In this document: positions 1 to 12,660 of the stretch, one piece after another
Position numbering within the stretch: the first letter of the stretch is position 1
Layout: the number at the start of each line of letters is the position of its first letter
Assembly: GCA_947095535.1 (NCBI GenBank)
Contig: OX352774.1
Location: forward strand, 170,374,200 to 170,438,199
Length of the DNA stretch: 64,000 nt
Direction: 5' to 3'
Source of the DNA: Poecilobothrus nobilitatus
Lineage: Eukaryota; Arthropoda; Insecta; Diptera; Dolichopodidae
The notes under the pieces: generated by a model
Database searches by the model: none
The model's input: only the letters and a program-made list of their open reading frames with translations
What the model was told of the DNA's origin: nothing
Translations under genes and position numbers: made by a program

Positions 1-2480
1 TAGTGTTTTGACCATAAAAATAGCGAATTGTTATTTCTGTAATTATTCGAAAAAGTTAAATGTAAAAATTAGTTTTAATGTAATAACTAATAACAAAAGA
101 AAAGTTGAATCAATTTTTGGCTTATATTACATTACAAAGTCAACGGATATTTAAAAAAATTTTTTTTTTGTTTTTAAAAAGTTCTAGACATTGTTTAGTT
201 TTGTGCAACAAAACTTAGAAATATTTTGAGCTATAATATAATTTTATCATTTTAAATTTTCCGAATTATACTTGTGTTTTCTAAAAGAAAATGTAATTAT
301 GGAAACATTGAATGAAAATATTTTTAAAAAAAAAAAAAACTATAAAGAAAAATAATTTTTTATAAATTTTATTTTCTGTAAAGTAAAAAAAAAAAATAAT
401 TGTCTCAAGCATATTTTATCATCACTAAAAAAAAATTGTAATATTTTAATGTTAAAAATAATGTTAAGCCGGTTGGCAGTACTTGTAATCAATACTGACG
501 TAAATATATTTAATTTTTTTGTATGGTTTTGTTTTGTATTTTTATTTTATTTGTATAAAAAAATTATTTTTTGGATAAACGCCAAAATATTAAAAAATAT
601 TTTGTCTATTGTTTTGTTTTGTTTTTTTTTTTTTTTTTTTAATAAATCAGGAAGAAGGATACATTAAAAATCAGAATAATAAAAAGAATAATTTTGATTA
701 AAAAGCTTTTCAGGAAAATTACTTTGTGTTAAACAAAAATAATATTTTTCAAATGTCTTAACAGATTTTTCACTTTAAAAATGGTTTTTTTTTTTTAAAT
801 TAAAATGATTAATAATTAAAATGTGGTTGTATTCCTAAGTGGGGTATCTGCATAATTTGTAAAGTTATTATATATAATAGAAACTAAAATAAATATTTAG
901 ACTTAAATGATTTTATATTTTATTTTAAACAGTTTTTGCAATATCAGATAAAATTGACAGACAAATTTTCCATTATTACTTTATTTTCACAACAAACTTT
1001 TAAAATTTCTTTAAAAGAAAAAATAAAAACGTCCGTAAATAAGAATTATAGCGTCGCAAGTCAATAGTTGCATTGTAATTTTAATTTTAATTAAATATTT
1101 TTAATGTATCAAACAATTACGCTTAGATGAGCATTATAATTTTATGTTTAGTACAGTCTGATTTTTAGTACAGGTTTACTATTATTCATTTATGGAAATG
1201 AGAAGAATACGAGTTGACTTCATGCAACATTCTTGTAATTGGTTCTCTTTTAACCATAATCAGTTTTATGACTTGGGTTATTAAACATTTCAATAGATCT
1301 CAGATTATTCACATTTTCTCTATATACATATAATATTTGGTTATAAATATTTAGCCTCTAATATTTATATTATTTCCAGAAATTACTTGGTGATAAAAGA
1401 GATATTTAAGCCACTAATTTACGAGTAATTAAAAAATAAAGAATTAATCTATATTCGGAGGCAAATAAATTGTTCTGACCATGACAAATTCTTTAAAGTA
1501 AACCGAAAAACTCCCCTATGAATTGATTCAATTCTTAGTTAAATATTGATTTTCTGATGGGGAGACAAACTCTTGATAGAGCATAAAAAGGTACGTAGAG
1601 ATCTAGAACACATAATAATTCCTCAAGCTCCAACGCATAACAAAATAAAATCTTGATAAACTAGTTGAGTTAACTTTTAAGACTAAGCTTTTGATCCAGC
1701 CTTACCCCAAAATCACAAATATAACGGCTTACTTCAAATCATATGTCAATTTAATTTATAATTAAAACTTACTGAACTTTGCTAAAGAACTAAGGATTTG
1801 ATATTTATTAATGTTTCGATCAAGGTTATTATTAGAAAATCATAAATTAAACTGATTCATGGTTAAACTGATAAAAACCGTAAACCATTAAATAAGAATT
1901 TTTGGTTTCAGAAATAAGAACTTTTGGTTTTTATTAATATAAAAGTATGAATCATGTTTTAATAAAGGTAGTAGAGAAAATGTTTTTTTTTTGAATTTTT
2001 GCCAAATTTTACATTAAAATTTCATTTACATTAAATCTAATATGAGAATGAAATTTTGATTTTAATTGTAGTTCATCTTTACAAAATAAATGGTAACTCA
2101 AGGGTGAAATAAAGATTCAGAAATATCTACTAAAATATGGCTTGTTTTTCTTTCAAAATTTTTCATAGTTCTGATGTTGTTCAGCCTGAAAGATTTTTGG
2201 TTTATTTGCTAAAGAAAAAGAGTACTTTGCCAAATAATCATGTTAAAGGCATCAAAACACAAAAGAACAATTGGTTAAAAAATTTTTTTTTAAATTTTTA
2301 CAAAAAAAAATTAAAACAGTAGTTGCAGCAGAACAATTCCCTAAAGTCAGATAATTTTTTAAAAGAAGGCATTATGACAATTTTGTCATTTTATACTGAA
2401 ATCCAATTTTTTTTTTTTTTTTGCATTGGATTTTAATAAATAATATTAATTGTATTTTTTTTATTTTTGTTCTATTTTAG
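1..2480 (+). other. Intron of the DYRK kinase gene (3' part)
   Basis: This stretch precedes the kinase exon and ends in a T-rich tract followed by AG at 2479-2480, a normal splice acceptor. The exon opens in the middle of a codon, so the upstream exon and the gene's 5' end lie left of the window. I see no exon inside. The short open frames here (for example 449-667 and 2137-2322) have the length expected by chance at this base composition. Parts of 1200-1800 are less homopolymeric and may be old transposon DNA, but I recognise no family. Confidence 0.7.
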
Positions 2481-3499
2481 GTTGTATTTTAGCTGAACTT
2501 TATACTGGTTTTCCAATATTCCCTGGAGAAAATGAAGTAGAACAATTAGCATGTATTATGGAAATAATTGGTTTACCAAATGAAGATTTAATTGGTACTG
2601 CAACACGTCGTCGTTTATTCTTTGATTCAAGAGGAATTCCACGTTGTATTACAAATTCAAAGGGGAAAAAACGTAAACCTGGAAGTAAAACTCTTGCCTC
2701 GGCATTACGATGTTCAGATTTAATATTTATTGATTTTATAAGACGTTGCCTTGAATGGGATCCATCTAAACGTATGACACCAGATGAAGCTGCCCATCAT
2801 GATTGGTTACAACCAAGCGCTTCTTCATCATATAATTTATCAAAAGCACGTGAACGTCAAGAAAATATTGAAAATTCAACGTCATTACATCATCATTTAT
2901 CACCAAAAAACTCAAATAATCATCATTCAAGTAGTCATAGTAATTTAAATAACAACAATAATAATAATAAATTAACAACATGCAGTAGCAGCCAAAGATC
3001 TCAACAACAATTAATGGGTCATCATATGACATCATCAACAATATTACCCGATATTAAATCAACAACAATTGGAACTGGTAATGGTTTAACAACAAATAAA
3101 TATGGTAGTATGCAAAAAGTTGTACGTTCTAAAATTACAAATAATGGTTTAACATCATCAACATCAGATTTAGATACAACAGCTCAACAGTATTCTTTAC
3201 ATCGTTTATATCATCATAGTTTATCGAATGGTAATAATTTAAGTGGTAGTGGTTTAACAACATCAACATCCGCTTCAAATGGACATAATCAACATCAACA
3301 TCATTCGACAGTTACTGCCTCTCTAACAACAACAACAAGAAAAATGTCAGCTACAAAATATGGTGGTAATGTAACAAATGGTTTATCATCAAATGGAAAT
3401 GTTGGTAGTAGTGGAAGTGGTAGTACTGGTGGTAGCGGTATATCACATTCTCAGAGTACTGGTGATGTATCAACATCAGCTATATTCGGTCGTGCATGA
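2481..3499 (+). CDS. smi35A: Dual-specificity tyrosine-regulated kinase (DYRK2/Smi35A type), last coding exon
   Basis: This exon encodes the C-terminal end of a DYRK-family protein kinase, which autophosphorylates a tyrosine in its activation loop and then phosphorylates Ser/Thr substrates. The exon begins 3' of AG at 2479-2480, with the first codon split after one base, and ends at TGA 3497-3499 (about 339 residues). The first residues are the end of the kinase C-lobe: GCILAELYTGFPIFPGE, then EQLACIMEIIGLP, and RCLEWDPSKRMTPDEA with the subdomain XI arginine. The ATP-binding and catalytic parts must lie in exons left of the window. After WLQPSASS comes a tail of about 225 residues rich in Ser, Thr, Asn, His and Gly. 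From memory, the lobe sequence and tail blocks such as LPDIK, YGSMQK and YSLHR resemble fly Smi35A. It is intact, with no frameshift. A DYRK2/3/4-class paralogue is the only real alternative. Confidence 0.93.
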
Positions 3500-4200
3500 C
3501 GAGTTCGACCAACGGAATTAGATTTAAAAAAATGTAAACTAGTCAATGTGATGGATTCCTGGAGCTAAGATACATTGTTACAAATGTCCAGTTTGGAATG
3601 GACATTTTGTGTTATAAAAGAAAATTCATTTGATGAAAAACGGAAAAAACTCTCTTCTGATTAGTTTATTTCTTTTTTTTTTATAATAATTTTATTCTAT
3701 TATAAATGCAGTAGTGTTTAATTAATTATATTATGTCATTTAATTATTGTGAAAAAAAAAAACGAAATCCATAAAAAAAAAACCAAAAAAAAATCTAAAA
3801 ATCTATTTATAATGTGCGTTTTCATTTAATTTTTTATGCACCAAAATTAAATTGAATTTATTGGCAAACTTATAATTTCATATAATAATATTTATATTTA
3901 AATATAATTAAATATAATTTTATGTAATAATTAAAAACTATAGATTTAAATTATTTTTCATATTATTTATTATAAAAATTCTTTGATATTTTATTACAAA
4001 CAGTAATGGCCAAAAAAAAAAATGGCAACATTTTGGAATTAGTAAAAAACAGATAAATAAAAATATATACATATATATGCAAAAAAAAAATATATACATA
4101 TATATGCAAAAAAAAATATATACATATATATGCAATAAATAACATAAAAAATATCGCAAGTGTCAAAAATAAAATATTAAAATGACAGCGATAGAACTAT
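3500..4200 (+). other. 3' UTR of the kinase gene (extent uncertain)
   Basis: The DNA after the TGA stop is non-coding and AT-rich. The first AATAAA after the stop is at 4056-4061, and further A-rich candidates follow near 4130-4170. The cleavage site cannot be fixed from sequence alone, because AATAAA-like hexamers are common by chance here. The tandem repeat at 4060-4135 overlaps the likely end. Confidence 0.5.
4060..4135. repeat. Minisatellite, three units of about 27 bp
   Basis: Three consecutive copies of a unit made of an A-run followed by TATATACATATATATGC. The copies differ mainly in A-run length. The alternating purine/pyrimidine core is nearly self-complementary. Confidence 0.85.
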
Positions 4201-4867
4201 AATTTATTAAAGCATGAATTGAGCCGATAGATGGCCTAAACATATATCATCACTATAATCATATATTATGTGATATAATTAAAAATTCAGTCTAGCTAAA
4301 CTTTGATCTGAAAACTGTGATTATTTTCTCTATTTAGTAGTGATATCTATAGAGGTTTAAGTTAAACCATCACAAAAAAAAAAGTGAAAAACAAATTAGA
4401 GAAACAATATTTTATTGAAAAAAAGATTAATTGCACTTTTTATACTCAAAAGTGTAACAAAATTTATTTAAAAATTCATTAAAAATGGTATATTTATAAC
4501 ATAATTTTGCTCAACTGCTAATATATTTTTAAAATAATAAAACATCAGTAGCAAATATTTAGAATTAAATCTAATTTCATAACTAAAAAAAAAAAAGAGA
4601 CCAAAATTTTCTAGAAATTTTTTGAATTAGGCAAAAATAAATATAAACTAGTTTAAAACCATGTAAATTTAAGAATTTCATATTAAAAAAAAAAAAAAAA
4701 ATAGAGGAATCTATTAATTTATTTTCTTGAAGCCTTAAAAGTATTTTCTCTTAATTTATAATTTAAATTAGTAAGAAAACAAGCGCCTAAAACTATATGA
4801 AAATTCCTTAAAAATAAAATAAAATTGGCTTTTCTCAAAAAAAAAAAAAAAAAAAAAAAAGATCAAT

Positions 4868-4955
4868 AGAGATCTTTGTGATCTAATTGGTAAGGACATG
4901 GCAAATAAATCGAGAAAATATGGACTTAATTTCAAATCCTCATACAGGTCGCAAG
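4868..4955 (+). mobile_element. tRNA-like head, probable SINE remnant
   Basis: An A-box-like stretch (GTGATCTAATTGGTAAGGA, from about 4878) is followed some 45 bases later by a B-box-like TTCAAATCC. This is the spacing of the internal RNA polymerase III promoter of tRNAs. No acceptor-stem pairing is visible, so it is not a functional tRNA. It resembles the better-preserved heads near 30460 and 61000, although this copy is the most diverged. Confidence 0.35.
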
Positions 4956-7116
4956 TATTTTTATATTGGAAGAATATTTTTAATTGAAAAAAGTAAATTT
5001 CCTTAATTGAATTCTCTTCGGATCAAATATAATAATGTAATACATATGAATTAGGGTATTTAACATATAATCTGCCTTAGTAGCCAATGATTTTATTAAT
5101 ATTTAATATTTTGATTTATGTAAAATAAATAAATCAAAATACTTTTGTTTTAAGAAATCTGTATAGAGATTATTGCTTACACACAGGTATACCATATGTG
5201 CAGATTTAAATCGCTCAAATAAAAAAACAAGAAAGTACGATAAATGTACATGTATCGTCGTAGTGAAATTTTTATATAAAATTTAATTTAACTTCATCTA
5301 ATCAAAAATATTGATCAAAAGTTTTTTTTTTCCCTTTTTCGAATTTTTTTTTTGTTTTTTAGAAAATTTGCTATCATTTAATAAAATATCGTATAAGTAG
5401 TACTTTATTACTCCTTTGACTGATAGTTTTAAAAAAAGAAACATTAAATGAAAAATTATATTTTAAGTAGTCCGTCGTCTATTCATTGAAAAACCCAAAA
5501 GAAAGTAATTAATTAGTTTCATTGAACTAAAAATCAACATTTTAATAAAAAATAGTTATTCCTAAATAAATTCCAAAAAAAAAAAAACACTTCAAATTTT
5601 ATTTTAATTTTCTTATACAACATCAAAAGTTACTGTCATATAGAATTTGTTATATAATTATTTTAAATACAAATTTTCAGATAATTTAAAATAAAAAAGA
5701 AAGAAAAAATAAAAAAACAAAAAAAAAGACACCATAACCGGAATTCATCACGTTGTTTAAAAGAACAATAATTAATTACTAAAAATAAAATAATAAAAGT
5801 AAAAAAAAAAAAAAAATTAGTCTGAGTCAAAGTCTCAATATGTGCTTAAATGTATTAAAATTTAATTTACAATTATTAACAATAAGAAATATATAATTTA
5901 ATAAATGTATTTTTACAAAAAAAAAAAAAAAATCATTGTGAACAAAAAGCTAAATTATACTGCGTCAATAATCGATTTTTTTTTTTTTTAAATCGAAAAA
6001 ATTTCGATTAATAAGGGTACGAAAAATTAAAACACGCAAATATATTTATAATATGTTCAATGCACACTACAGTTTCAATTTAAAAAAATTTGCATTGCTA
6101 ATGATTTTGTCATTCTGTTTTTCATTTTATGACGTCATTGACTCAAAAATGACATTAATAATCTATAATGCCGTAGAATCTCATACAAATATTCGATTAT
6201 ATATTTTTTTTTTACATAACCACAAAAAACAAAAAAAAAACAAATTATTGCAGATTTTTTTACCTTAATCGAAAAGTAAAAATTTCAATTCAAAAATTTA
6301 CAATTTATTAATGAATATTATTGAATTTTTCATTATTTTAAATCGCTTTATGACGTAATTAGTTTCAAAAATTTTTAATTTAGCCTAAAGAAAGTGACTA
6401 ATCCAAAAACGAAATATAACAAAAGAAAAATAATAGTCAAAAAATAAAATAAAAATAAAAAAAAAAAAAATTAATAATTTTAAGTTGAAAAAAAAAAAAA
6501 AATATTAAAATAGATAACAAAAACAAAAAACCAATTGAGTAGCATTAGAATTTTCTATTCAAATAAAACCAACATTACAATAACATTAAAAAAATAAAAA
6601 AGAAAATATAATTTTTAATAATATTAAGTAGTTAAAATATAGTTAATAATTATAAAAAAAAAAAAAAAAAACAAAAAAAAAACATTGAATTGATTTAGAA
6701 AAAAAAAACAACAAATATAAAACAATAAAAACAATTTTTAATATATTTATAATATACATATATATATATGGAGTTATCAAATGATATAATGATGATTAAT
6801 ATACATATATCGTATAGTAGAAAATTTGATAATTATTTTATTATTAATAAAAATATTAATGAAAAAAAAAAAATGAAAAATATTATTGTAAAATTGAAAT
6901 TTTAATCAATAATTATCATTATTAATAAAATATAGCCAATAATATATTAATTTTTTTTTTTTTTTTTTTAATAAATAAAAAAAATAAAAAAGCAAATAAA
7001 AAAAAAAAGTCAAAAATAGTAATTGTAGTATTTATATACCGTTGTAAAAAAACAAAAAACATAAAACAAAAAAAAAAAATATAAACAACAATTTATAATA
7101 ATAAAAATGAAATTAC

Positions 7117-7142
7117 ATATATATATATATATATATATATAT
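7117..7142. repeat. (AT)n microsatellite
   Basis: An uninterrupted run of alternating A and T of about 26 bases. Confidence 0.9.
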
Positions 7143-8548
7143 TGTAGATTACAACAATTATATACTCTGTGTTATATACATACAATATATTCATAATAAT
7201 ATATAAACGTATATAAAAAAAAAATTATATATTAATTCATTATATACAACACACCTATATATATCTTAACAAATAAAAAATTATTATCAAAACAATTATC
7301 AAATATAGACTATAAAAAAAAAAACAAAAAACATACAAAAAAAAAAAATTCTTTCCCTTTTCTTCCGTTTTTTTCCCCCTGTTTTTGAATAATTTTTATT
7401 AATAATTAACTACTTATAAATTGAAAAAAAAAAAAAAAAAACAATTCAAATGAATATCATATTAATTAAACCTATAATTATTAATTATATATATACTTGT
7501 ATTAAAAACAAAAACAAAAGTAAAACAAAAAATTATGTAAAATTTAATTAAAAAAAAAAATAAATAAAAAAAAATAAAAAAAATAAAAAATTAAACAAAT
7601 TAAATAAACAACAACTATAGTAAAAATAAAATTGTTGAAAAAAAAAACAAATTTTGATTGTAATTTCCTCATTACATTACAGATCCTGCATAGCTTTAAC
7701 CTTTTGATATATACCTTTCTTTCGATACTTTTCTATTAGATATATATTTTATGTATTTCCTTTTTTAAAATATTTTATTCATTTTTATATTAAAATTGCA
7801 ACTCAGTTTGTTGTAGTAATTAATCTACCAGTTTATTTTTCTTATACCTACATTTTGCGAGATTTACATTTAGTGAAAAGTCTTCTAATAAAATTTTTTA
7901 AATAATGATAGTGGTCTCGTTATTTTCAACCCTTTTAAATTTTTCACACTTTTCCTTATTTTATGAAATTTTCAATTTTTGGTGCAGAGTTACAATTCTA
8001 AACATTATAAGATAATGCATATGGAAATGTGCACTTTAAAAAACCGTTTAACCGTGGTTTACATTTTGCCTTGTTTCTTTTTTTATTCACAACAAACATT
8101 AAAAGATATAATCTAAGAACAGAAGAAAAAAAAAATAAATAAATAACAGAATAGAAGAAAGGAATAAAGAAAGAAATTGAAGATTTAAATTATAGAAATA
8201 AATAAATAAAATATAATCTAAAAGATTAACCTTACGAACATTGTTCAAGGGTATAATAAATTTTCCACTACGTTTGTGACACCGAATAATAAAGGAAACA
8301 AAATAGGTATGGAAAAGTATACTAAATATCTACTGAAGATTCAATTCGGAGTCGATTTAGCTATGTGCGCCCGTTTGTCATCTGCACTATAACTCAAAAA
8401 ATTAGGGTGCTAGGATTCTGAACTTTTTACGATTTTATTCCCAAATCTCACTTTTTTTTTATTTTAATCGAACAAGTTTGACAATTGAATTCGAATAGTC
8501 ATCATAGAACTTCCCTTTTTATCTGATCATAATTCACTGTGTAATTAA

Positions 8549-9626
8549 GGGTGCTATTCCAATTCGCAACACAACATAAAATATAGTTGTCATAGACAAC
8601 ATTGTTGTCTTTCTCTATTCTAATTCACAACACAACCTAATTAACTGTCAAAACGATACAACATAATTTTTATGTTGTGTTGTGTGCAAATATAGGTATT
8701 CCAATTCACAACAGTGTTGTGTGTGACAACTCAAATATTACAACAGGTCAAGACCAGTTGTCTTGATTTTTTAATATAATTGTTAGTATTAAATAATGTA
8801 TGTATGAGTTATTTTACGTTAGGTAATAAAAAAAGGGATTTTCCTTTAGTTTTTATTTTTAATTAGTAAATTCTGTTCTGATTGTAGGTTGATGTTGAAA
8901 ATAAAAATTTTTTATAAAAAAATAAATATGGAAAAGGAAAGGTATGTATAATATTTTATTTTTAAATCGATGGTAAATGTGAAATATTTTCTATATACAA
9001 AACATTTACTTAGGTATGTATGTATTTTTTTTTAATATTTTGATTTTTGCTTAAAAATTTATATTTACGTTTAGTAGTAAAATAAAAGTGACAAATCCGT
9101 TGCAATTTGAAAAATTAATTTATTTTATGGAGCAAAATACTGAACTGGCCAATAACCATGGCAAATATGGTAGTTCGAAAAGCGAAACAAAAAACACTTG
9201 GAATTTAATTTCAAATGAATTAAATAACTTAGGCCCACCAACACGTACTGTCCCACAATAGCAACGAGTACGCTTAATATATAACATATATCATTTATAT
9301 CAGAACAATGTTGTGTTTAATGTTTTCATATTAATTCATATTGCAATAAAATATTTTTCATTTGATTAACTTCAGAAACTCTGACAAACATAAAAATTTA
9401 TTAAAAATTTTTGTCATCAATTTGATTTTTTGACACTTTCAAATCGATTTGTACTTTTGTAGTACTAAAATAGAATGTCAGAACTACTATGACGGGCAAC
9501 ATCTTACAACACCAAAAAGTCGCTTTCTGTTGTAAATCAGAATAGAGAAATTGTGTTGTGTTGTCTATTGTGTTGTGTTGTAATACACAACACAACAGAA
9601 AAGTATTGTGAATTGTAATAGCACCC
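8549..9626 (+). mobile_element. PIF/Harbinger-type DNA transposon, non-autonomous, complete ends
   Basis: The element begins GGGTGCTATTCCAATTC and ends in the imperfect inverse GAATTGTAATAGCACCC. It is flanked on both sides by the 3-bp duplication TAA (8546-8548 and 9627-9629). A TWA target duplication is typical of PIF/Harbinger. The similarity between ends extends, imperfectly, about 90 bp inward and includes repeated ACAAC/GTTGT motifs and a shared TTCTCTATTCT block. At 1078 bp it is too short to hold the usual nuclease gene, and I find no DDE transposase. It keeps a relic of the second Harbinger protein, the Myb/SANT-like DNA-binding protein (8928-9261). It lies inside an F2 repeat copy and is therefore younger than that copy. 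Confidence 0.85.
8928..9261 (+). pseudogene. Myb/SANT-like protein of a Harbinger element (broken)
   Basis: The reading starts at ATG 8928 and leaves exon 1 at 8941, before GTATGT. It resumes after AG at 9073-9074, which restores frame exactly (intron 8942-9074). The spliced reading contains PLQFEKLIYFMEQN, then TWNLISNELNNLGPPTRT, the pattern of the zeste-like Myb/SANT DNA-binding domain found in PIF/Harbinger accessory proteins. That protein normally works with the element's transposase at the subterminal repeats. TAG at 9259-9261 stands where the family has the conserved Trp. The same frame continues beyond it with QRVRLIYNI, which still resembles the domain, so this is a nonsense mutation rather than the true end. 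The product would be a truncated domain of 65-66 residues. Confidence 0.75.
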
Positions 9627-10107
9627 TAAGTTAGGTGACTGAAATTTTGTCAAAAAAATTTAAATTTTATGTGAACGACTTTTGCAAAATTTGGTAAGAC
9701 TATCGTGTTTCATTCGTTAAGATTTTGTAAAAGATGATCAAGTAGTTTGGCAACAACCTTTGAAAAATTTCGTTGATTTGGCAAAACGCGAGGTGACGCA
9801 GTTGTGATATATTATTTTCGTGCAGGTATCCTAGTGTTGGGGTCTATATTTTTAACCTGAGTTAAATTTTTAACCTTTGATTCGGAGGAAACTATAAGTC
9901 ATGTTTTGATGAATGATACTTTACTTTAAAGATGATGTTGCCTTTTCAATTGTTTTTTTCGTCCTTTTGCAGCATTGTTAGTTTCGTTATTTAAATCCAG
10001 CATTTTCGGTCAGCGATTTCATGGAGCCATACAACAATGCAGCATTTTCTGCCATACAACTTCTTTCATTATATGGAATTCTATTAAAGTTATGTGTGTG
10101 AAATTCT

Positions 10108-12010
10108 ACTCTAGCCTGTATGTCAAAAGTCCCCGGTTGTTCTAGCCTATAGGTCAAAAGTCACATAGGACTTCTGGCTCATTTATTTGGGTCAAGCGAC
10201 CCATGGTGCTTTTGACTCATTTATTTTAGTTAGAAGTCCCAAAAGTAATAGTTTTTCTTTTAAAAAAATATAAGAATTAATATCATAATTAGAATAACAA
10301 AACTATTATTGTCTTTTAATCAAATAACACCAGTTTTTTTTTTGCATCCTTGAAATGCATCCCTCATATTGACTTTTTTGTATAGTCAGATTTAAAAACA
10401 TGTTGGTATTATATTTGTATTAAAAATGAATGTATGGATATCTATCGGTATCGGAAAAATAACAAAATATTTAAAAATTAAAATTCATTAAAATTCTATT
10501 TTGGTTGGAAACTGCTGTACTCAAATTTATAAGAGTTTCATAAATTGCATTATTCTAATTTTTCAATAGCATAAAACGGCGATATGACAAAAGTCCCGTA
10601 AAATAAGTCAGAAATCCCCGAAAAATTATAACTTCGATTCGATGAGTGAGCCATAAGTCCCCCGAGGACTTATGACTTCCTAAACAAAATATTTATAATT
10701 CAGTATTTTAAACAAACAATTTTTTCCAAATTTTATAAAAGTATAATTATAGATTTTAATGTTTTTTGATAAGATTTTACATTTGGATACGAAATCAGGA
10801 TATTGCCTTTTTCCAGAATAATAAGATTTTAGAGTTGGATACAAAATCAGCGTTTTAGGCTTTTTCCAGAATATTTATATGTATATATACGTGAGATTCT
10901 GAATTAGGAGGGATTTTAGAGGTGGTTACATAATCACAGTTAATCGCGTTTTACAAAATATGTATATATATATTATGTACATGCGATATTCCAAATTTTG
11001 GAGACTATATACATATTCTAGAAAAATCTTATAACCCTGATTTTGTAAACAACTCTAAAGTCTTTCCTAATTCAAAATCTTGCATATACATATATATATA
11101 AATATTCTGTAAAAGGCGTATAACCCTGATTTTGAATTCAATTCTAAAATCCCTCCTAATTAAGAATCTCGCATATACGTATATATAAATATTTTGAAAA
11201 AAGAGAATACTATAATTTCAAATCCAACTCTAAAACCCATTCTAATTCAGAATCACACGTATTCTTAAATATATATATATATATGTTGGGAAAAGGCAAA
11301 TCTCTGATTCCGTAACCGACTATGAAAACCCTCATAATTATATTTTAAGCCCCTTGTTGTTGAAATATGTATATATAAAAATAGTAAGGAGGGATTTTAG
11401 AGTTAGTGACGAAATTAGGGTTTTCCTTTATCCGGATTATTTTTTTATATACATATATATATATCCACCGTGCGCGCTGAGGCTACAGGGTGAATTTTTT
11501 TTTTACATACATATTTAAGCAACAAGGTATTTAGGGTTAAACAAATTATTGAACCCCTGATTTTGTACCCAAATCTAAAGCTCCTCCTAATTATTTGTTT
11601 TTGACATACATATTGTTTAAACATCGAAATGTATTTAAAAAAAAGTAACGAGAAAGGATTTTATAGTTGTTTACAGAAAGTAGTGGTCCGCCTGATGCGA
11701 CAATTGGCGCCTTTCGGCTGGATTTTACCCAACCAATAAATGGAAATACATAATAATAACACAATTACCTATTCAAAATACTCAATATACGTTTTTTTGG
11801 TTGCGGAATTTATTTTTATTTTAATGGGGCTTTTGACTCACTGTAATGAGTTAAAAGTCCCATTAAAAATATGCCACAAGTCCCATTAGGATTTTTGTCC
11901 TTAACACTAATGTCCATTGTCCTTAACACTAATGTCCCATTGAACTTTTGACCTATTGGATTGGGTTCCAATGGGACTTTCGGCTATGGGAGTTTTGACT
12001 CTGCAGCGCA
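10108..12010. mobile_element. Foldback-like element 1, arms rich in GTCAAAAGTC
   Basis: The left part (10108-10260) repeats GTCAAAAGTC and the right part (11820-12000) repeats its complement, GACTTTTGAC. There are at least eight recognisable occurrences of the pair in both parts together, and more degenerate ones near 10580-10680. The outer ends also correspond as inverse sequences: CTCTAGCC/TCTAGCC on the left and GGGCTAGAG on the right. In the right part a 19-bp unit, GTCCTTAACACTAATGTCC, occurs twice in direct repeat. The centre (10775-11680) is a separate repeat array. No open frame encodes a transposase. Long inverted arms made of short degenerate repeats are the design of Foldback elements; assignment to any named family is inference. 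Confidence 0.5.
10775..11680. repeat. Alternating-orientation array of an approximately 90-bp unit
   Basis: The unit contains GATTTTAGAGTTGG, then ACAAAATCAG, CCTTTTTCCAGAATAT and an AT-rich link, then GATTCTGAATTAGGAGG. It occurs in forward orientation near 10780-10960, 11380-11450 and 11645. In reverse it occurs at least three times between 11010 and 11280, with ATAACCCTGA at 11031 and 11120 giving an 89-bp period, and again near 11540. A diverged copy lies at 31012-31200 inside another foldback-like element. Confidence 0.7.
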
Positions 12011-12660
12011 AAAAGCCTGAACCTGCTGGGCTAGAGCAACCAAATGCAAATAATTTGGTTCAAATGTAAATAATTTTTGTTGTTGTATTTGCAAATTTTT
12101 CTAGGATTTGAATAACTAAACGAATGTATTAATGCACTTTTCTCTGTCTGTATGAAAACGTATAATTGCTTGACTGACCCGCTTTAGAATCATTAAATCA
12201 TCTCAAAAAAATTTCAATATATAAATGTTAAGAATTCGACGCCATTTATTTTGTTAATTTTCTAACAAAAACTTTCTAGTTTTTGTTTGGCCTAAAAATA
12301 ACGTAGTGGCAAGCAAAGCAGTATATCTTTCGCGTCTTTATCATAAATACATAATACTTTTTTGATGAAGCTGTTCTAAATCGAAACTATATTTTTGTTT
12401 TTCGCGGTATGTTCAATAAAAATAAACTTAAGAAATTAAATTAACATCTTTAACTTTTTATTTGAATTATTTCAATATTTAATTTAATTTAATTTTTTTT
12501 TATTAAATGTACATCTATTCTATAATATGTAAGTACAGCTATTTAGTTCAACGTGCGCTCAAAAAGTAAGGTTAAATGTTATTTTTTCTATCTCATACAT
12601 ATATGACTTTAAAATATACGGCTACCAAAATCTAAGTTCAATAACCTTAACATTTCTTTA
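12011..12660. other. Spacer between transposons, no gene seen
   Basis: This stretch is less homopolymeric than its surroundings and may contain more old transposon sequence. No open frame or terminal repeat supports a call. An imperfect inverse pair (AAATGCAAATA near 12040 and TATTTGCAAATTT near 12088) is the only structure noted. Confidence 0.4.

Larger units (their letters stand above)
4201..8231. other. Gene-free AT-rich DNA
   Basis: I find no exon, RNA gene or transposon coding sequence here other than the tRNA-like SINE head near 4870 and an (AT)n tract at 7117-7142. Between about 5600 and 7650 the sequence is almost entirely A/T with many A-runs. The ORF at 6053-6268 has the length and composition expected by chance. 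Confidence 0.6.
8232..10100 (+). repeat. Dispersed repeat F2, copy a (split by a Harbinger element)
   Basis: The 5' part (8232-8545) has the hallmark GTTCAAGGGTATAATAAA followed by CTACGTTTGTGACACC, then GAGTCGATTTAGC. After the inserted transposon, 9630-10100 continues with blocks found in the copy at 63619: TTGTAAAAGATGATCAAG, GTTAGTTTCGTTATTTAAAT and CATACAACTTC. It has no coding capacity. Other copies are at 27040-27560 and 38570-39030 (minus strand) and at 63619-64000. The order of blocks after the insertion is partly rearranged or duplicated, so the right boundary is approximate. Confidence 0.65.

Noticed and set aside
2137..2322. 61-codon ORF just before the kinase exon
   Set aside because: The first half looks somewhat protein-like, but it lies in the intron, ends in lysine-rich A-runs and has no splice signals that would join it in frame.
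10775..11680. CRISPR-like array
   Set aside because: Units alternate in orientation, are long, AT-rich and degenerate, and the DNA is eukaryotic.
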